Part shown: positions 21,140-31,665 of the stretch, piece by piece
Position numbering within the stretch: the first letter of the stretch is position 1
Layout of the letters: every line of letters begins with the position of its first letter
Source: Aureobasidium sp. EXF-3400
Lineage: Eukaryota > Ascomycota > Dothideomycetes > Dothideales > Saccotheciaceae
Reading direction: 5' to 3'
Assembly: GCA_024195585.1 (NCBI GenBank)
Contig: SWBL01000413.1
Location: 1 to 38,352 of the forward strand
Length of the DNA stretch: 38,352 bases
Program-made: the position numbers and the translations under genes
The notes under the pieces: model-generated
What the model was told of the DNA's origin: nothing
What the model saw: the letters and a program-made list of their open reading frames with translations, nothing else
Database searches by the model: none

Positions 21140-22809
21140 TCAGTCGGCGACAGTCTTTGTTGCCTCCGTCTCATCCGCAGCTTCTGCTTTGGCAACCTCT
21201 GCTGGTCCAGGAGCAGCTTCGTCCTCTGCCTCGACAGAAGACTTCGTTGCTGGTTCCTCGTCTTCTTCCGTTTCGGTCTTGGATTCCAAGTCTTCCACGT
21301 TTGCGTCTTTCGTTGTGTGTTGTTCAGCTTCCTCCGCCGACTCTGCTTCTGTAGGAAGAGTTGGGCTTGTGGTTGACTCCTCAATTGCATCAGGGGTAGG
21401 TGCAGTATCGTTTTGTGTGTCTGAAGTGCTAGCAGCCGAAGCGATGTCGGCATATGAAGGAGGATCGCTTGATGGGTATTCGTTTGTCTCTCTCTCGTCT
21501 CCCGTTTCTGTTGTGAGTTTTGACGTGGAAGCTTCTTCAGCATCAGTCTCGGACTTGGTGGCCGACTCTTCTTTGAGGTGTGATTTCTCGGGTTGCTCTA
21601 CAATGGAGTCTTCTGCGTAAGGTGGAGGGTCTTCTGCGGGTGTTTCTTGTTCCTTCTCCTCATCTTGTTCTTGTTCATGCTGGGCAGCAGGTCCATCCTC
21701 GTGTCGGGCAGTCTCGACTCGTGTGAGTAGGAGAGGACCATGACCAGTGGGCTGTTCGCCATCTTCATCCTCCTCAACTTCTTCGTGAATCACAGTCGAA
21801 ACAGACACGGAACGGTCGTGGCTCATGGTGTGTCTATGTCTCTTTGTGGTATTTCCCGAAGCAAGCGTGATGTTTCCTACGGGGTCTACATCAGACGAAT
21901 CTCTTTGCAGGATGGTAGGCACAGCGCGAGTTGCGACGGGAGTGGTCTCGATGCCTTCGGCTTCAGGAGGAATGGTGTAGTTGTCTTCGGGGATCAAGCG
22001 ATACTCGTCGCATACAGTCTTGAACAGCAGGTACAGGCCTGTCTTGGACTCGACTCTCCAGAAGACATCTCTGTGAGAGAACCAGGCATGGGCGAAGATG
22101 CGGTAGACTCGGCGGAAGACTTCGGTCATTTTACGGATCTGTGCTTGGGCCGAAAGCGTCTCAGTACCCAAACCGAGCCTGCTGGGGAAGAGCTTGGTTG
22201 AAGTCAAAGCGGTAGCGCACCAATCGAGCGTGTGGCAGCAGTAGTCGATGGCGCAACATGATTTGGGAGGTTCGTGGGCGGCGCAGAGGTATTGCCATTC
22301 GCTTGCGCGCATTTCGGGGCATGTAGCTGCCGAGCAAGGAGGGTCGTCGGCGAAGAGAGCGCAGGCCATCATGTTTGCCTTTTGTGTGAGGAAGCGACAC
22401 AGCTCGTACAACCAGATTCCACGATCGACATTCTGCGGTGGTTGGGCTAGTGATTGCGCCGTAGCTTTGTCTATGGCAACACGACATGACTGCGTGTGTT
22501 CGTTGTGCAGGGCTTTGAGGTGCTCGGTGAGTTGGAAGGCGGAATCGATCTAGACAAGATGGTGTCAGCTGTGTTTGTGAGAAGCTTGTCCATGAATCAA
22601 CACACTTGCTGGAGCTCGACTAGCGGTGGTCCTTCTTGCATATCTTCAGCTCTTGTACCACGTCTGATCCTCCTTGAAGCATCGACATCTGCTTTGTGAG
22701 AAGCTCCCAACATGCTCTCTTCGCTGTCGAGACCTGCGCTGGGCGAGATTTGGTCTTCGGCGATGGGCGGCGGGCTGGGGAGCCTGGGAGAACTGGACGG
22801 AGAAGCCAT
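21140..22809 (-). CDS. MOB3: MOB3/phocein, STRIPAK subunit, 537 aa
   Basis: Mob-family protein of the phocein type, a subunit of the STRIPAK kinase-phosphatase complex that controls hyphal fusion and fruiting-body development in filamentous ascomycetes. Exons: 22606-22809 and 21140-22549; the intron (56 nt) is in phase 0. The Mob domain spans about residues 75-265. Predicted zinc ligands are intact: C-x4-C (Cys140, Cys145 in CSAATCPEM) and H-x4-H (His222, His227 in AHAWFSH). LCAAHEPPKSCCAIDY and HTLD match phocein rather than Mob1 or Mob2. After the domain comes a tail of about 270 residues, very rich in Glu, Ser, Thr and Ala with repeated PPPYAE/PPSYAD motifs. Phocein itself is about 225 aa, so the tail more than doubles it; other fungal MOB3 proteins also carry long tails. 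ZNG1 is divergent, 237 bp away. Confidence 0.9.
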
Positions 22810-23046
22810 TGGATGTTTTCAATCTGCTCTGATCTGCTCAGAAGAAAAAGAAAGGCCGTCTTCCTGCTCGCGGGAAGGTAAACATGCGGTCGAAATTGTA
22901 ACTGTCTTTGTCCAGACACATGTCGGACGCGACCAATCCACCCCCAACACTCCCGCTCGGCACCATCCGACCCGAGCGCCCGCGTCATACCTGTGCATTT
23001 ATTTCTACCATTTTGTTCACATCTTGATTGCTTAATTGTACCAATC
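22810..23046. promoter_or_regulatory. Divergent MOB3/ZNG1 promoter
   Basis: 237 bp between outward-facing start codons. A CCACCCCC/CACTCCCG pyrimidine-rich block lies at about 22938-22956. No TATA box was seen. Confidence 0.55.
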
Positions 23047-24391
23047 ATGGATCTCGATATGGACTTCGACGACGATGGCCCACCTATGCTGGTTGCTGCT
23101 GATCAGCCCAATGACACAGAGGACCTGTCTGCTGATGTCGATGATATGAACCTGACCAGAGTTCCCATCACCATCATCACCGGTATGCAGCTCTAGTCTA
23201 ACCGACCAAAGCTCAGTCTCGTTACAATGTCAAATAGAACTAACATAGTCTAGGTTATCTTGGTGCTGGAAAGACTACTTTGATGAACTACATCCTGAAT
23301 GAACGCCATGGAAAGAAAATTGCTGTCATTTTGAACGGTACGAATTGATCAATTGAATCATTCCTTCGGGTCTAAGACTCTGACAGTATGCCTTTCGAAT
23401 AGAATTCGGTGATTCTGCAGATATCGAAAAGAGCTTGACCGTCAGTCAAGAAGGCCAACAGGTCGAAGAATGGCTCGAACTGGCCAACGGGTGTCTATGC
23501 TGTTCCGTCAAGGACACTGGCGTCAGTGCCATCGAATCGCTCATGGAGAAGCGAGGTGCTTTCGATTACATTCTCCTGGAAACAACAGGTCTAGCAGATC
23601 CCGGAAACCTCGCTCCTCTCTTCTGGGTCGATGATGGTTTGGGCAGCACAATCTATCTCGATGGCATCGTGACTCTAGTAGACGCAAAGAACATCATCCG
23701 CTGCTTGTCCGAGCCCACGCCGTCAGAAACCCAGATGGATGGCACAGAACATGCTCACGGCCCTCATCTCAGCACAGCACATTTGCAAATCTCACATGCA
23801 GATGTGATTGTCATCAACAAAGCAGATCTAGTATCCGAAGCCGAACTCGACCAAGTCAAGGCCAGAATCTCTTCCATCAACGCTATGGCCAAGATCCATG
23901 TTACAGAACACAGCAAGGTTCCAGCATTGGAAGGTGTATTACTCGATCTTCACGCCTACGATCAAGTAGATGCCGATAGCATTGATTTTGCCAGTAAAGG
24001 CCACAGTCACCTGGATCCTGCCATCTCGACAACCACCTTGACATTGCCGCCGCTATCGTCAGCTCAGCTAGACAAGTTGGACACATTCTTGCGCAACATC
24101 CTATGGACGCGTTTCTTCATCTCACATCCAGAAGCCGAGGGCGTGTCGGTCGAATCTGCGGGCTCAAGGCCCGAGATTCACCGTACCAAGGGACGTCTCG
24201 TGATGCAAGAGGGCGGAGTCAAGCTTTTGCAGGGTGTGCGCGAGGTGTTTGAGTTTATTGATGCTGCAGATGTCGGTGCCTCGAACGAGAGCAACTCTTC
24301 TGACAGAGGAAATGGCAAGATTGTCTTCATCGGTCGTAACTTGGTACCTGCAGCCTTGCAGAAGAGTCTTGAAGATGCTGTCTTGGCCTAG
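23047..24391 (+). CDS. ZNG1: COG0523 zinc chaperone GTPase Zng1, 402 aa
   Basis: G3E-family GTPase of the CobW/CBWD group. Zng1 delivers zinc to methionine aminopeptidase 1. Exons: 23047-23182, 23254-23337, 23403-24391; the introns are 71 and 65 nt, both phase 1. Walker A is GYLGAGKTT (residues 46-54), split from the N-terminus by intron 1. The metal-binding CxCC is GCLCC (Cys104, 106, 107). The switch region is ETTGLADP (about 133-140), and the base-recognition motif NKAD is at about 212-215. His-rich patches (EHAHGPH, KGHSH) lie before the C-terminal CobW-C domain (about 290-400). The N-terminus is acidic with a GPPMLV segment that resembles the family's CPELVP docking motif but lacks its Cys. 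It is convergent with TDA10. Confidence 0.93.
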
Positions 24392-24588
24392 CGCACCCAG
24401 CTTTCTGGAGACCTTTGGACTTGTATGGTCCGGCGTACATCACCCACAATACAGGAAGACCCGAGCAATCCCAATCTCCAATCTACGAAACCACTGTGGA
24501 AGCAGGTCGAAGCGCGAAACGCTTTAGCAGTAATTATTTGGATATATACGTATTTACACACCAAGAACTCCTTCGAGTATAAGAGTGC

Positions 24589-25806
24589 TTACTGCAACTC
24601 CACTGCCTCTACTTTGCGGTTCTTGTCAACCACCAATCGTAGCTGTTTGCCAGTTTGGTGGAAGATGCCTCTACGAAGCACATCCGTGTAGAGCTCATAG
24701 GCTGGATAATCTGAAGATTGTCGAGTCAGCAACTGAATTTTGTAGTTATCTGTCCCTGGATACTCACAGCCATTGACAAACTCAATAACCTGCTTGTCTT
24801 TCATACCGAACCCTTTTGCCTTTCGCAAGGCACGCTCTTGCTCCAGACGCCACTCGTAAACGAAAAGCGTATCGACAGCATCGATATGGACCAAAGCATT
24901 CAAGTAACTATCAAGAGTCAGCAGGAAATCACCACAAAGCAGATTTGGTCTCAAACACATACTCGGTCAAAGCATCATACTGCCTCAACGCATCGTTGAC
25001 AAACGACACATGCTCCAACTCCAACGAAGCAAGTCTTCCGTGATAAGCCTCCTTATCAAAGATCCTCGCTGCCTTTGCACCCTCCCATTTATCCACCAGT
25101 TCTTTGTCACTCAAACTTCTGAAACCCACGCACCAGCCCTCGAAAATCACGACTTCAATTGGTGGTTCGCCGTCTTTGTTGATTACTTCCCAAGTTTCTG
25201 GATCGGAGCGATCGCCTTGGCCATCATGGAGGGACTTGTCGTAGCTTGGGATGCGAATGTTTGATTCGCGGGCTACGAGTTGAGAGAAGATTTGTTTGCC
25301 GAGGGAGATGTCGTGGGTGGAGGGTTGGCCGCGGTGTTGGATTAGTGGGTTGTTTGGTTGAGACTCTGCGAGCTTTCTTTGGGCTGAGTGTGTGAGGTAG
25401 AGATCATCGATTGAGAAGACTACTGTGGGTAGATTGTGAGGCGGCGATGTCAATGTCTGGTAGAGAGCTGAGACCTGGTGGCGGGCTAATCAGATGATTT
25501 GTCGGTATGCATCGTGAGACTCAATTTTACTCGACACAGAAGAGTGTCCAAAAACATGGTCAAATATGAAGGCAATGATTTGAGGATCAGGAAGAATCGG
25601 GATTCATGGTATCTCGTGTTTGATATGGATGAATTTCAATCACTCACCAGAGTTGTCTTTCCTGCACCTTGGATACCATTCAGTCCGAGGAAGAATGGCG
25701 GGGCATCCTTGCCTTCTTTCTCGTAGTAGTCACAGTGTGCCTCAATTTTGTCGAGAATGAAAGGTATGCAGTGCTCGGACTTGTCGTCGATTATCTCGAC
25801 GGCCAT
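24589..25806 (-). CDS. TDA10: P-loop kinase Tda10 / D-glycerate 3-kinase-like, 310 aa
   Basis: Nucleotide kinase-fold protein related to yeast Tda10 (YGR205W) and plant D-glycerate 3-kinase; the fungal substrate is not established. Exons: 25648-25806, 24963-25474, 24768-24907, 24589-24710. Introns are 173, 55 and 57 nt and keep frame. The first true ATG is at 25806; upstream open sequence lacks an ATG. Walker A is GIQGAGKTTL (about 44-53). SIDDLYLTH, HRGQPSTHD, SYDKS and EGWCVGF, in this order, are family landmarks. YEWRLEQE and GMKDKQVIEFVNGYYPAYEL complete the C-terminal part. Intron 3 (57 nt) is a multiple of three without a stop, so an unspliced product would add 19 residues. ZNG1 is convergent, 197 bp away. 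Confidence 0.9.
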
Positions 25807-26227
25807 CTTGTCGTCTGAATACCAGCGTCTGTCCAGATAGATATGGTGGTTGTCAAGGAAGAAGATAACATCCCCACTGCGGACAAACACTCGACCGGAT
25901 TGATGACTTCTTGGCACTGATGATGTGAGCTTCTTGTCATATCTTGGATCTCAGCTTCACTTCATAATTCTAACGGAGGCCCTGAGCTGCTCAAGAGCTA
26001 GGTGATGGCTTCAGTGCTCATGGTTGTGAATGCATATGCAAGTTCTCTCACATGATTGTCACCATCTCAAGCTGTTCTTTCTCCAGATCATTTCATCATC
26101 CCCCGCACTTTTTCGGCAGTTGGCATGTGAAAGGAGAGAAACAAAGCAAACAGTCCGCGAGGGCATTTTTAGTGAGGTTCTAAGTGATGGCCAAGGACTC
26201 GGGGAGCGCGAGCACTGGAAACAGTAA

Positions 26228-26233
26228 CCGAGG
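26228..26233 (+). promoter_or_regulatory. CCGAGG site 1, FarA/FarB-type
   Basis: CCGAGG is the complement of CCTCGG, the core bound by the fatty-acid regulators FarA and FarB of Aspergillus (established for beta-oxidation genes). It lies 232 bp upstream of the last base before the FOX2 ATG. Binding here is inferred. Confidence 0.5.
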
Positions 26234-26318
26234 CTTCGAAGCCTGCCGCTTTTGGGGCTCTTAACGTATCCAAAACCGCCGTACTGTGGCTATCCGGCTA
26301 CCGTGAAGCTACCGTGGG

Positions 26319-26324
26319 CCGAGG
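26319..26324 (+). promoter_or_regulatory. CCGAGG site 2, FarA/FarB-type
   Basis: A second CCGAGG in the same orientation, 91 bp downstream of the first and 141 bp before the FOX2 start. The pair in one promoter makes a fatty-acid response more likely than one site would. Confidence 0.5.
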
Positions 26325-26464
26325 CATGTCAATGAGCGCCGAAGCTGGAGATCATGAGAGCACTGTCGCTGCTCACCTTTATGTAGACTTGTCCCTCGAG
26401 TCGTTTCTTTTTCTCCACTTCTCTATACACTCTCGGGATAATCCAATCATCTAATCCCATCAAA

Positions 26465-29331
26465 ATGGCTCACAATTCATACGGTCTCGCAGGGGCCGAG
26501 TCTTCATCAAACCCACTGCGTTTCGACGGCCAGACAGTCGTTGTCACTGGTGCTGGTGGTGGCCTCGGTAAGGCATACGCCCTGTTCTTCGCTTCTCGCG
26601 GTGCCAACGTCGTTGTGAATGACCTTGGTGGCTCTTTCAAGGGTGAGGGCAAGTCGTCAAAGGTCAGTCAAGCTTCCAGTACATGGCATGAAGAAGATCT
26701 CTGACGAACGGGACAGGCCGCAGACGTAGTAGTCGAGGAGATCAAGGCAGCTGGAGGCAAGGCCGTTGCCAACTACGACTCTGTCGAAGATGGTGACAAG
26801 ATCATCGACACGGCCATCAAGGCCTTTGGCAGAATCGACGTTCTGATCAACAATGCCGGCATCCTCAGAGATATCAGCTTCAAGAACATGAAGGACGACG
26901 ACTGGGACTTGATCATGAAGGTCCACGTCAGGGGTGCATACAAGTGTGCCAGAGCGGCATGGCCCCATTTCAGAAAGCAAAAGTACGGCAGAGTCATCAA
27001 CACAGCATCCGCAGCTGGTCTGTTCGGTAGCTTCGGTCAGACTAACTACTCTGGTAAGCATCCCTCTGTGAAGCGAATCCAATCGCCAGCTAACACAAGA
27101 CAGCTGCCAAACTCGCACAGGTCGGATTCACAGAGACACTCGCAAAGGAAGGTCTCAAGTACAACATCCTCGCCAACGTCATTGCCCCCATCGCCGCATC
27201 CAGAATGACACAAACCGTTATGCCGCCAGATGTCCTCGAGAACCTGAAGCCTGATTGGGTCGTTCCCTTGGTGGCCGTCCTTGTTCACCCCTCGAACACA
27301 GAAGAGACAGGAAGCATCTTCGAATGCGGTGGTGGTCACATTGCAAAGCTCCGTTGGGAGAGAGCCAAGGGTGCCCTGCTGCGTGCAGACGACAGCTATA
27401 CCCCCGGTGCTCTGCTCTCCAAGTGGGACGGTGTCAACGACTTCAGCGAGCCCAGCTACCCTACCGGAGTTGCAAACTTCATGGAACTGCTTGAGGAGGC
27501 TCAGAAGCTACCGGCAAACCCTCCTTCCAAAAACCCTGACTTCAAGGGCAAGGTCGCTCTTGTCACTGGTGGTGGTGCTGGTCTCGGCCGCATCTACTGC
27601 TTGCAGTTCGCAAAGTACGGTGCAAAGGTCGTTGTCAACGACTTGATGAACCCCGACGATGTTGTGCAGGAGATTCAGAAGCTCGGCGGCGAGGCTGTCG
27701 GTGTCAAGGCTTCGGCAGAAGACGGCGATGCTGTTGTCAAGGCCGCTATCGATGCTTACGGCCGCATCGACATCATTGTCAACAATGCAGGTATCCTCCG
27801 CGACAAGGCCTTCGCCAACATGGACGACAAGCAGTTCGACCAGGTCTTGGATGTCCATTTGAGAGGTACCTACAAGGTTACCAAGGCTGCATGGCCTTAC
27901 TTCTTGAAGCAGAAGTACGGCAGGGTCGTCAACACCACCAGCACTAGTGGCATCTACGGCAACTTTGGACAAGCCAACTACGCTGCTGCCAAGTGTGGTA
28001 TTCTCGGTTTCTCCAGAGCTCTTGCTAGAGAAGGTCAGAAGTACAACATTCTGGTAAACACAATTGCACCCAACGCTGGTACCAACATGACCCGAACTAT
28101 CATGCCCGAGGAGATGGTTCAGGCCTTCAAGCCCGACTACGTTGCTCCTCTTGTTGTGCTCCTCAGCTCTGACTTGGTGCCCAAGCCCGGCACTGGCGCT
28201 CTATACGAAGTTGGTTCCGGTTGGGCTGCACAAACTCGCTGGCAGCGAACAGGCGGACACGGCTTCCCTGTTGACGTCCAGCTGACTCCTGAGCATGTTC
28301 GTGGACAGTGGAAGAGAATTACCGACTTCAGTGATGGTCGTGCTGACCACCCCGCTGACGGTAACGATGGCTTGAAATCTATCATGGCCAACATGGAGAA
28401 CAGAAGCTCTGGATCAAAGCCTGCTAAGAAGGAGGGTGGCAAGAACGACGAGATTCTTGCGAACATTGAGAAGGCCCAGAAAGCCAAATCTGAAGGCACT
28501 GAGTTCAAGTACGATGAGAGAGATGTCATTCTCTACAACCTTGGATTGGGAGCCAAGCGCACCGACCTGCCTTTGGTCTACGAGGGCGATGACAACTTCA
28601 AGGTCATCCCTACCTTTGGTGTCATTCCTCCTTTCAACGCAACTCCTCCCTTCTCTTTCGACGAGGTTGTACCCAATTTCTCACCCAACATGCTTCTTCA
28701 CGGAGAGCAGTTCCTCGAGATCAAGACCTTCCCCATCCCTACCGAAGCCACTTTGATAGCTTACCCTAAGCTGGTCGAGGTTGTAGACAAGGGTAACGCC
28801 GGTGTCGTGACGTACGGTTCCACGACCGTGGACAAGAACACGGGCAAGGAGTTGTTCTACAACGAGTCGACTGTCTTCATCCGTGGCTCAGGTGGTTTCG
28901 GTGGCCCTAAGAAGGGCACTGACAGAGGTGCCGCTACCCGCATCTACAAGGCTCCCTCGCGTAAGCCTGATGCTGTAGTCGAGGAGAAGACCAGCGAAGA
29001 CCAGGCTGCCATCTACCGCCTGTCTGGAGACCGCAACCCATTGCACATTGACCCTGCGTTTTCCAAGGTCGGTGGCTTCGAGACTCCCATTCTTCACGGT
29101 CTCTGCTTCTTCGGCTTTGCTGGCAAGGCTGTCCTGCAGACATACGGCGAGTTCAAGAACGTCAAGGTCAGATTCGCTGGCGTTGTTCTGCCTGGACAGA
29201 CCCTTATCACCGAGATGTGGAAGGAGGGCAACGTTGTCGTCTTCCAAACAAAGGTCAAGGAAACCGGCAAGCTCTGCATTTCTGGAGCTGGTGCCGAGTT
29301 GCGTAACGCCACGCCGAAGAGCAAGCTGTAA
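26465..29331 (+). CDS. FOX2: Peroxisomal multifunctional beta-oxidation enzyme, 920 aa
   Basis: Carries out the hydration and (3R)-hydroxyacyl-CoA dehydrogenation steps of peroxisomal fatty-acid beta-oxidation. Exons: 26465-26662, 26717-27053, 27104-29331, with introns of 54 and 50 nt. Two tandem SDR dehydrogenase domains come first. Domain A (about 19-300) has [12 protein letters not shown] and Tyr177-x3-Lys181, the last pair split by intron 2. Domain B (about 327-610) has [12 protein letters not shown] and Tyr471-x3-Lys475. The hydratase-2 (MaoC-like hot-dog) region is at about 660-905, with the catalytic signature [10 protein letters not shown] (Asp821, His826). The protein ends in SKL, a type 1 peroxisomal targeting signal. 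All catalytic residues I can place are present. The length is slightly above yeast Fox2 owing to an N-terminal extension of about 12 residues. Confidence 0.97.
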
Positions 29332-31163
29332 TGGATGTCGTGATCAAAGTATTGTAGTACCTATTCTAGCGTTGATTTCTAAATGTCATCATGAACTCTC
29401 AAATCACCAAATCTTGGTTTATGCATGTCATCGTGGTCGTATCATTGTAATCGTACTCGGCAGCTGTCATCCTTCAGAAGGATCCGGGAATACCACCAGA
29501 ATTTAGCACATTTCCATCGAGCCTATTCTATCTATAGGGTATACCAAAGACTTTGTAAGCGAGATGTTCGGCGACGGCCTGCTCGGCGTCGTGTTCGAGT
29601 CAGCTTGTATGAATTCTTTTTTCATCCTATTGCAAAACAAGCTTCCTCGGTGGGGGCCATGCGACTATCGATAGCCAAACACCATGACCGATTGCACGCA
29701 TTTCTTCAAACTGGCTAGCAAGTTTCATGATTTCCTGTAGAAAAGATTGTAGAAATCCGAAACATGCAGCTGCCCGTTTTCTCAGCTTTTGCTACCCGGA
29801 TCTTCCTTAATCCCCCACGTGCTGCGGTAAGACGATTGTGGTGTATCAGCAGGGCGGACCGCGGTGTAGGATCTCAAGACGAGGGATTGGGATGACCCTC
29901 GTGACAAGAGGACCGTGCTCGCTTTCAAAATAGCGCACCTTTTGGCTCGGCCCGCAGCAGATCTTCATGTCACCTCGAAACCCTTTTTCTGGTTAGAGAT
30001 GCCGGCGACCAAAAAACATTCGAATCAAACTCAAAAGATGGTTTTATACCGGTGCTCGTCCAAAGGGTGTTCATCAGGTTTATCGATTGTTGTTATCCGG
30101 GCTTCATCGTAAAGCTTGGCCAGAGAGCTTCAATTCATATGTGCCGCCGCTCATCTCATTTCCACATACCCCTGCAAAGAAGATCTGGGGAGCAAAAGGG
30201 CTTCTGACAGCAAGAGGCCCGATTGGCGTGTGCCAATCTTTATTTCCACTCTGCGCTCGGCGGTCTCGCAATTTTCTACTTGGCCTGGTTGGCTACATGA
30301 TGGTTTGTTTAAGCTTGTTGCACCCAACCAATGGTGAGGTGTCAAGTGTACCCACCATCCCATTTTTGATTCCCACGTTCCACACCTGTACGAGTCGAAC
30401 CTTCAGCCGAAGCGGCTTGGCTGGGCCCGTATTCATGAATGTCCCCGCCGCTCGGCCGTCGCGCCTGACAAAAGTGAAAAGAGAAGTGACAAAAGTAGAA
30501 GGGCTGAGATAGGTTGATAGCAGCCTCGGGCAATTTCCTCCTGCGTTACTTAAAAGGTCGGTTCGTCCCTTTCGCGCCTGGCTTTGGAGAGACCTCCCTT
30601 CGTTACATTCCATCATTTCGGGCCTGCATCGACGTTGGAAGTCAAAAGACATATAACGTGCCTTCCCCGGACTTTTCGCCTATCCATACCACGACCTCGC
30701 TCTTGGTATATCGATACTTAGGAGAACACCTGATATTCATCACTCAAACTATAGCTGGATCCTATAGCAACCACGTGAGAGCAACGCTTTTACACTCATC
30801 GCCGTCATTTGCCGCTGAACTGAAACATATCAACAATTGAGATACTGGATTCGGCCAACGGCATTGTTTTTGCTATCTAACGGTCGTTAATCTCGGTCAC
30901 AACTGGGCAATTTGTTTACCACCACCACTGAATCTGGGCTGGCCTTGAGAAAACCAAAAGCTCGCGAACAAACACCCTTTATCAAAGCAAACGTTTCTGA
31001 AGTGTTCACCCCTTTGCGCGGAAAACCTCGCAACCCTACATATTCACCTTACTCCCTGCATCCTTCCAAGAAATCGATATTTCTCAAACCCCGAGGTTCT
31101 CCGTTACCCGCCTGCATAAGTTCCCTGACTCGACGATCAACATCATCATCATCATCATCAAAC
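29332..31163. promoter_or_regulatory. Long intergenic region before the chitin-binding gene
   Basis: 1832 bp without a supported gene. A plus-strand frame without ATG (about 29505-29679) reads well locally (TKDFVSEMFGDGLLGVVFES) but has no start or partner exon. The last 300 bp read as promoter and 5' UTR of the secreted protein: CT- and CA-rich, ending in a CAT repeat. Long promoters are common for regulated secreted-protein genes in fungi. Confidence 0.5.
31141..31160 (+). repeat. (CAT)n microsatellite in the 5' UTR
   Basis: Six CAT units plus CA end four bases before the start codon of the chitin-binding protein gene. No unit is ATG in the plus reading, so it adds no upstream start. Confidence 0.85.
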
Positions 31164-31665
31164 ATGCTCTCTCGAATTCTTTTTACTGTGGCTGTTGCCG
31201 CTTCTACCGCCATGGCTGTGGCCCTACCCAAGGAGATTACTCTTCCCAAGGAAATTGTGCCTCAGGCCGTCGTTGCTGCTGAGGCTGAGGTTGAGAGCAA
31301 CCCATGGACGCTCGTCTCTCCTGATGGTACATGTGGTGGCAACACCAAGTACACTTGCGTTGGTTCTCGCTTCGGTGATTGCTGCAACACATATGGATTC
31401 TGGTAAGTCCAATCAAGCTCACGATACCAAATTTATATGTTTCGGAACTAATAAGTATCACAGCGGTATCACAGACGCTTTCTGCGGCGCAGACTGCTTC
31501 GAGTTGGCTGGACTTTGCAGTGCCGATTTGCAAGGCACCAACGCCGTCAACCGTCCCAAGGCCACACACGTACCCTGGAAACCCACTGTACACCACGACC
31601 CTCACTTCAAGCCCTCTTACGTGATTGACAACGGCGAGAGAGCCCCCAACCAAGTCTGGTCATGA
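31164..31665 (+). CDS. Secreted hevein-type (CBM18) chitin-binding protein, 146 aa
   Basis: Exons: 31164-31402 and 31464-31665; the 61-nt intron interrupts the motif, with TG|C restoring a conserved Cys (YGFCG). Signal peptide about 1-18 (LSRILFTVAVAASTAMA). A short linker with a repeated LPKEI(T/V) follows. One hevein-like CBM18 module occupies residues 57-98 with all eight cysteines: 57, 65, 73, 74, 80, 87, 91 and 98 (CCNTYGFCG is the core). The last about 45 residues lack Cys and are His/Pro-rich. There is no catalytic domain. Such small secreted chitin binders coat or shield chitin and include plant-interaction effectors, but that role is only a possibility here. Confidence 0.87.

Larger units (their letters stand above)
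25807..26464. promoter_or_regulatory. Divergent TDA10/FOX2 promoter
   Basis: 658 bp between outward-facing start codons. The FOX2 side has two CCGAGG sites. The 70 bp before the FOX2 ATG are pyrimidine-rich (TCTTTTTCTCCACTTCTC), like fungal 5' UTRs, and the ATG sits in a good fungal context (CATCAAAATGGC). Confidence 0.6.

Noticed and set aside
18688..25806. MFS transporter plus neighbours as a secondary-metabolite cluster
   Set aside because: No biosynthetic backbone or tailoring enzyme is present; the neighbours are housekeeping genes.
29505..29679. Plus-strand frame of about 57 codons with a protein-like middle
   Set aside because: It has no ATG, no convincing partner exon and no family resemblance.
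30380..30480. tRNA-like A and B boxes on the minus strand (GGCCGAGCGG and GGTTCGACTC)
   Set aside because: The ends do not form an acceptor stem and no anticodon arm can be drawn, so the boxes are probably coincidental.
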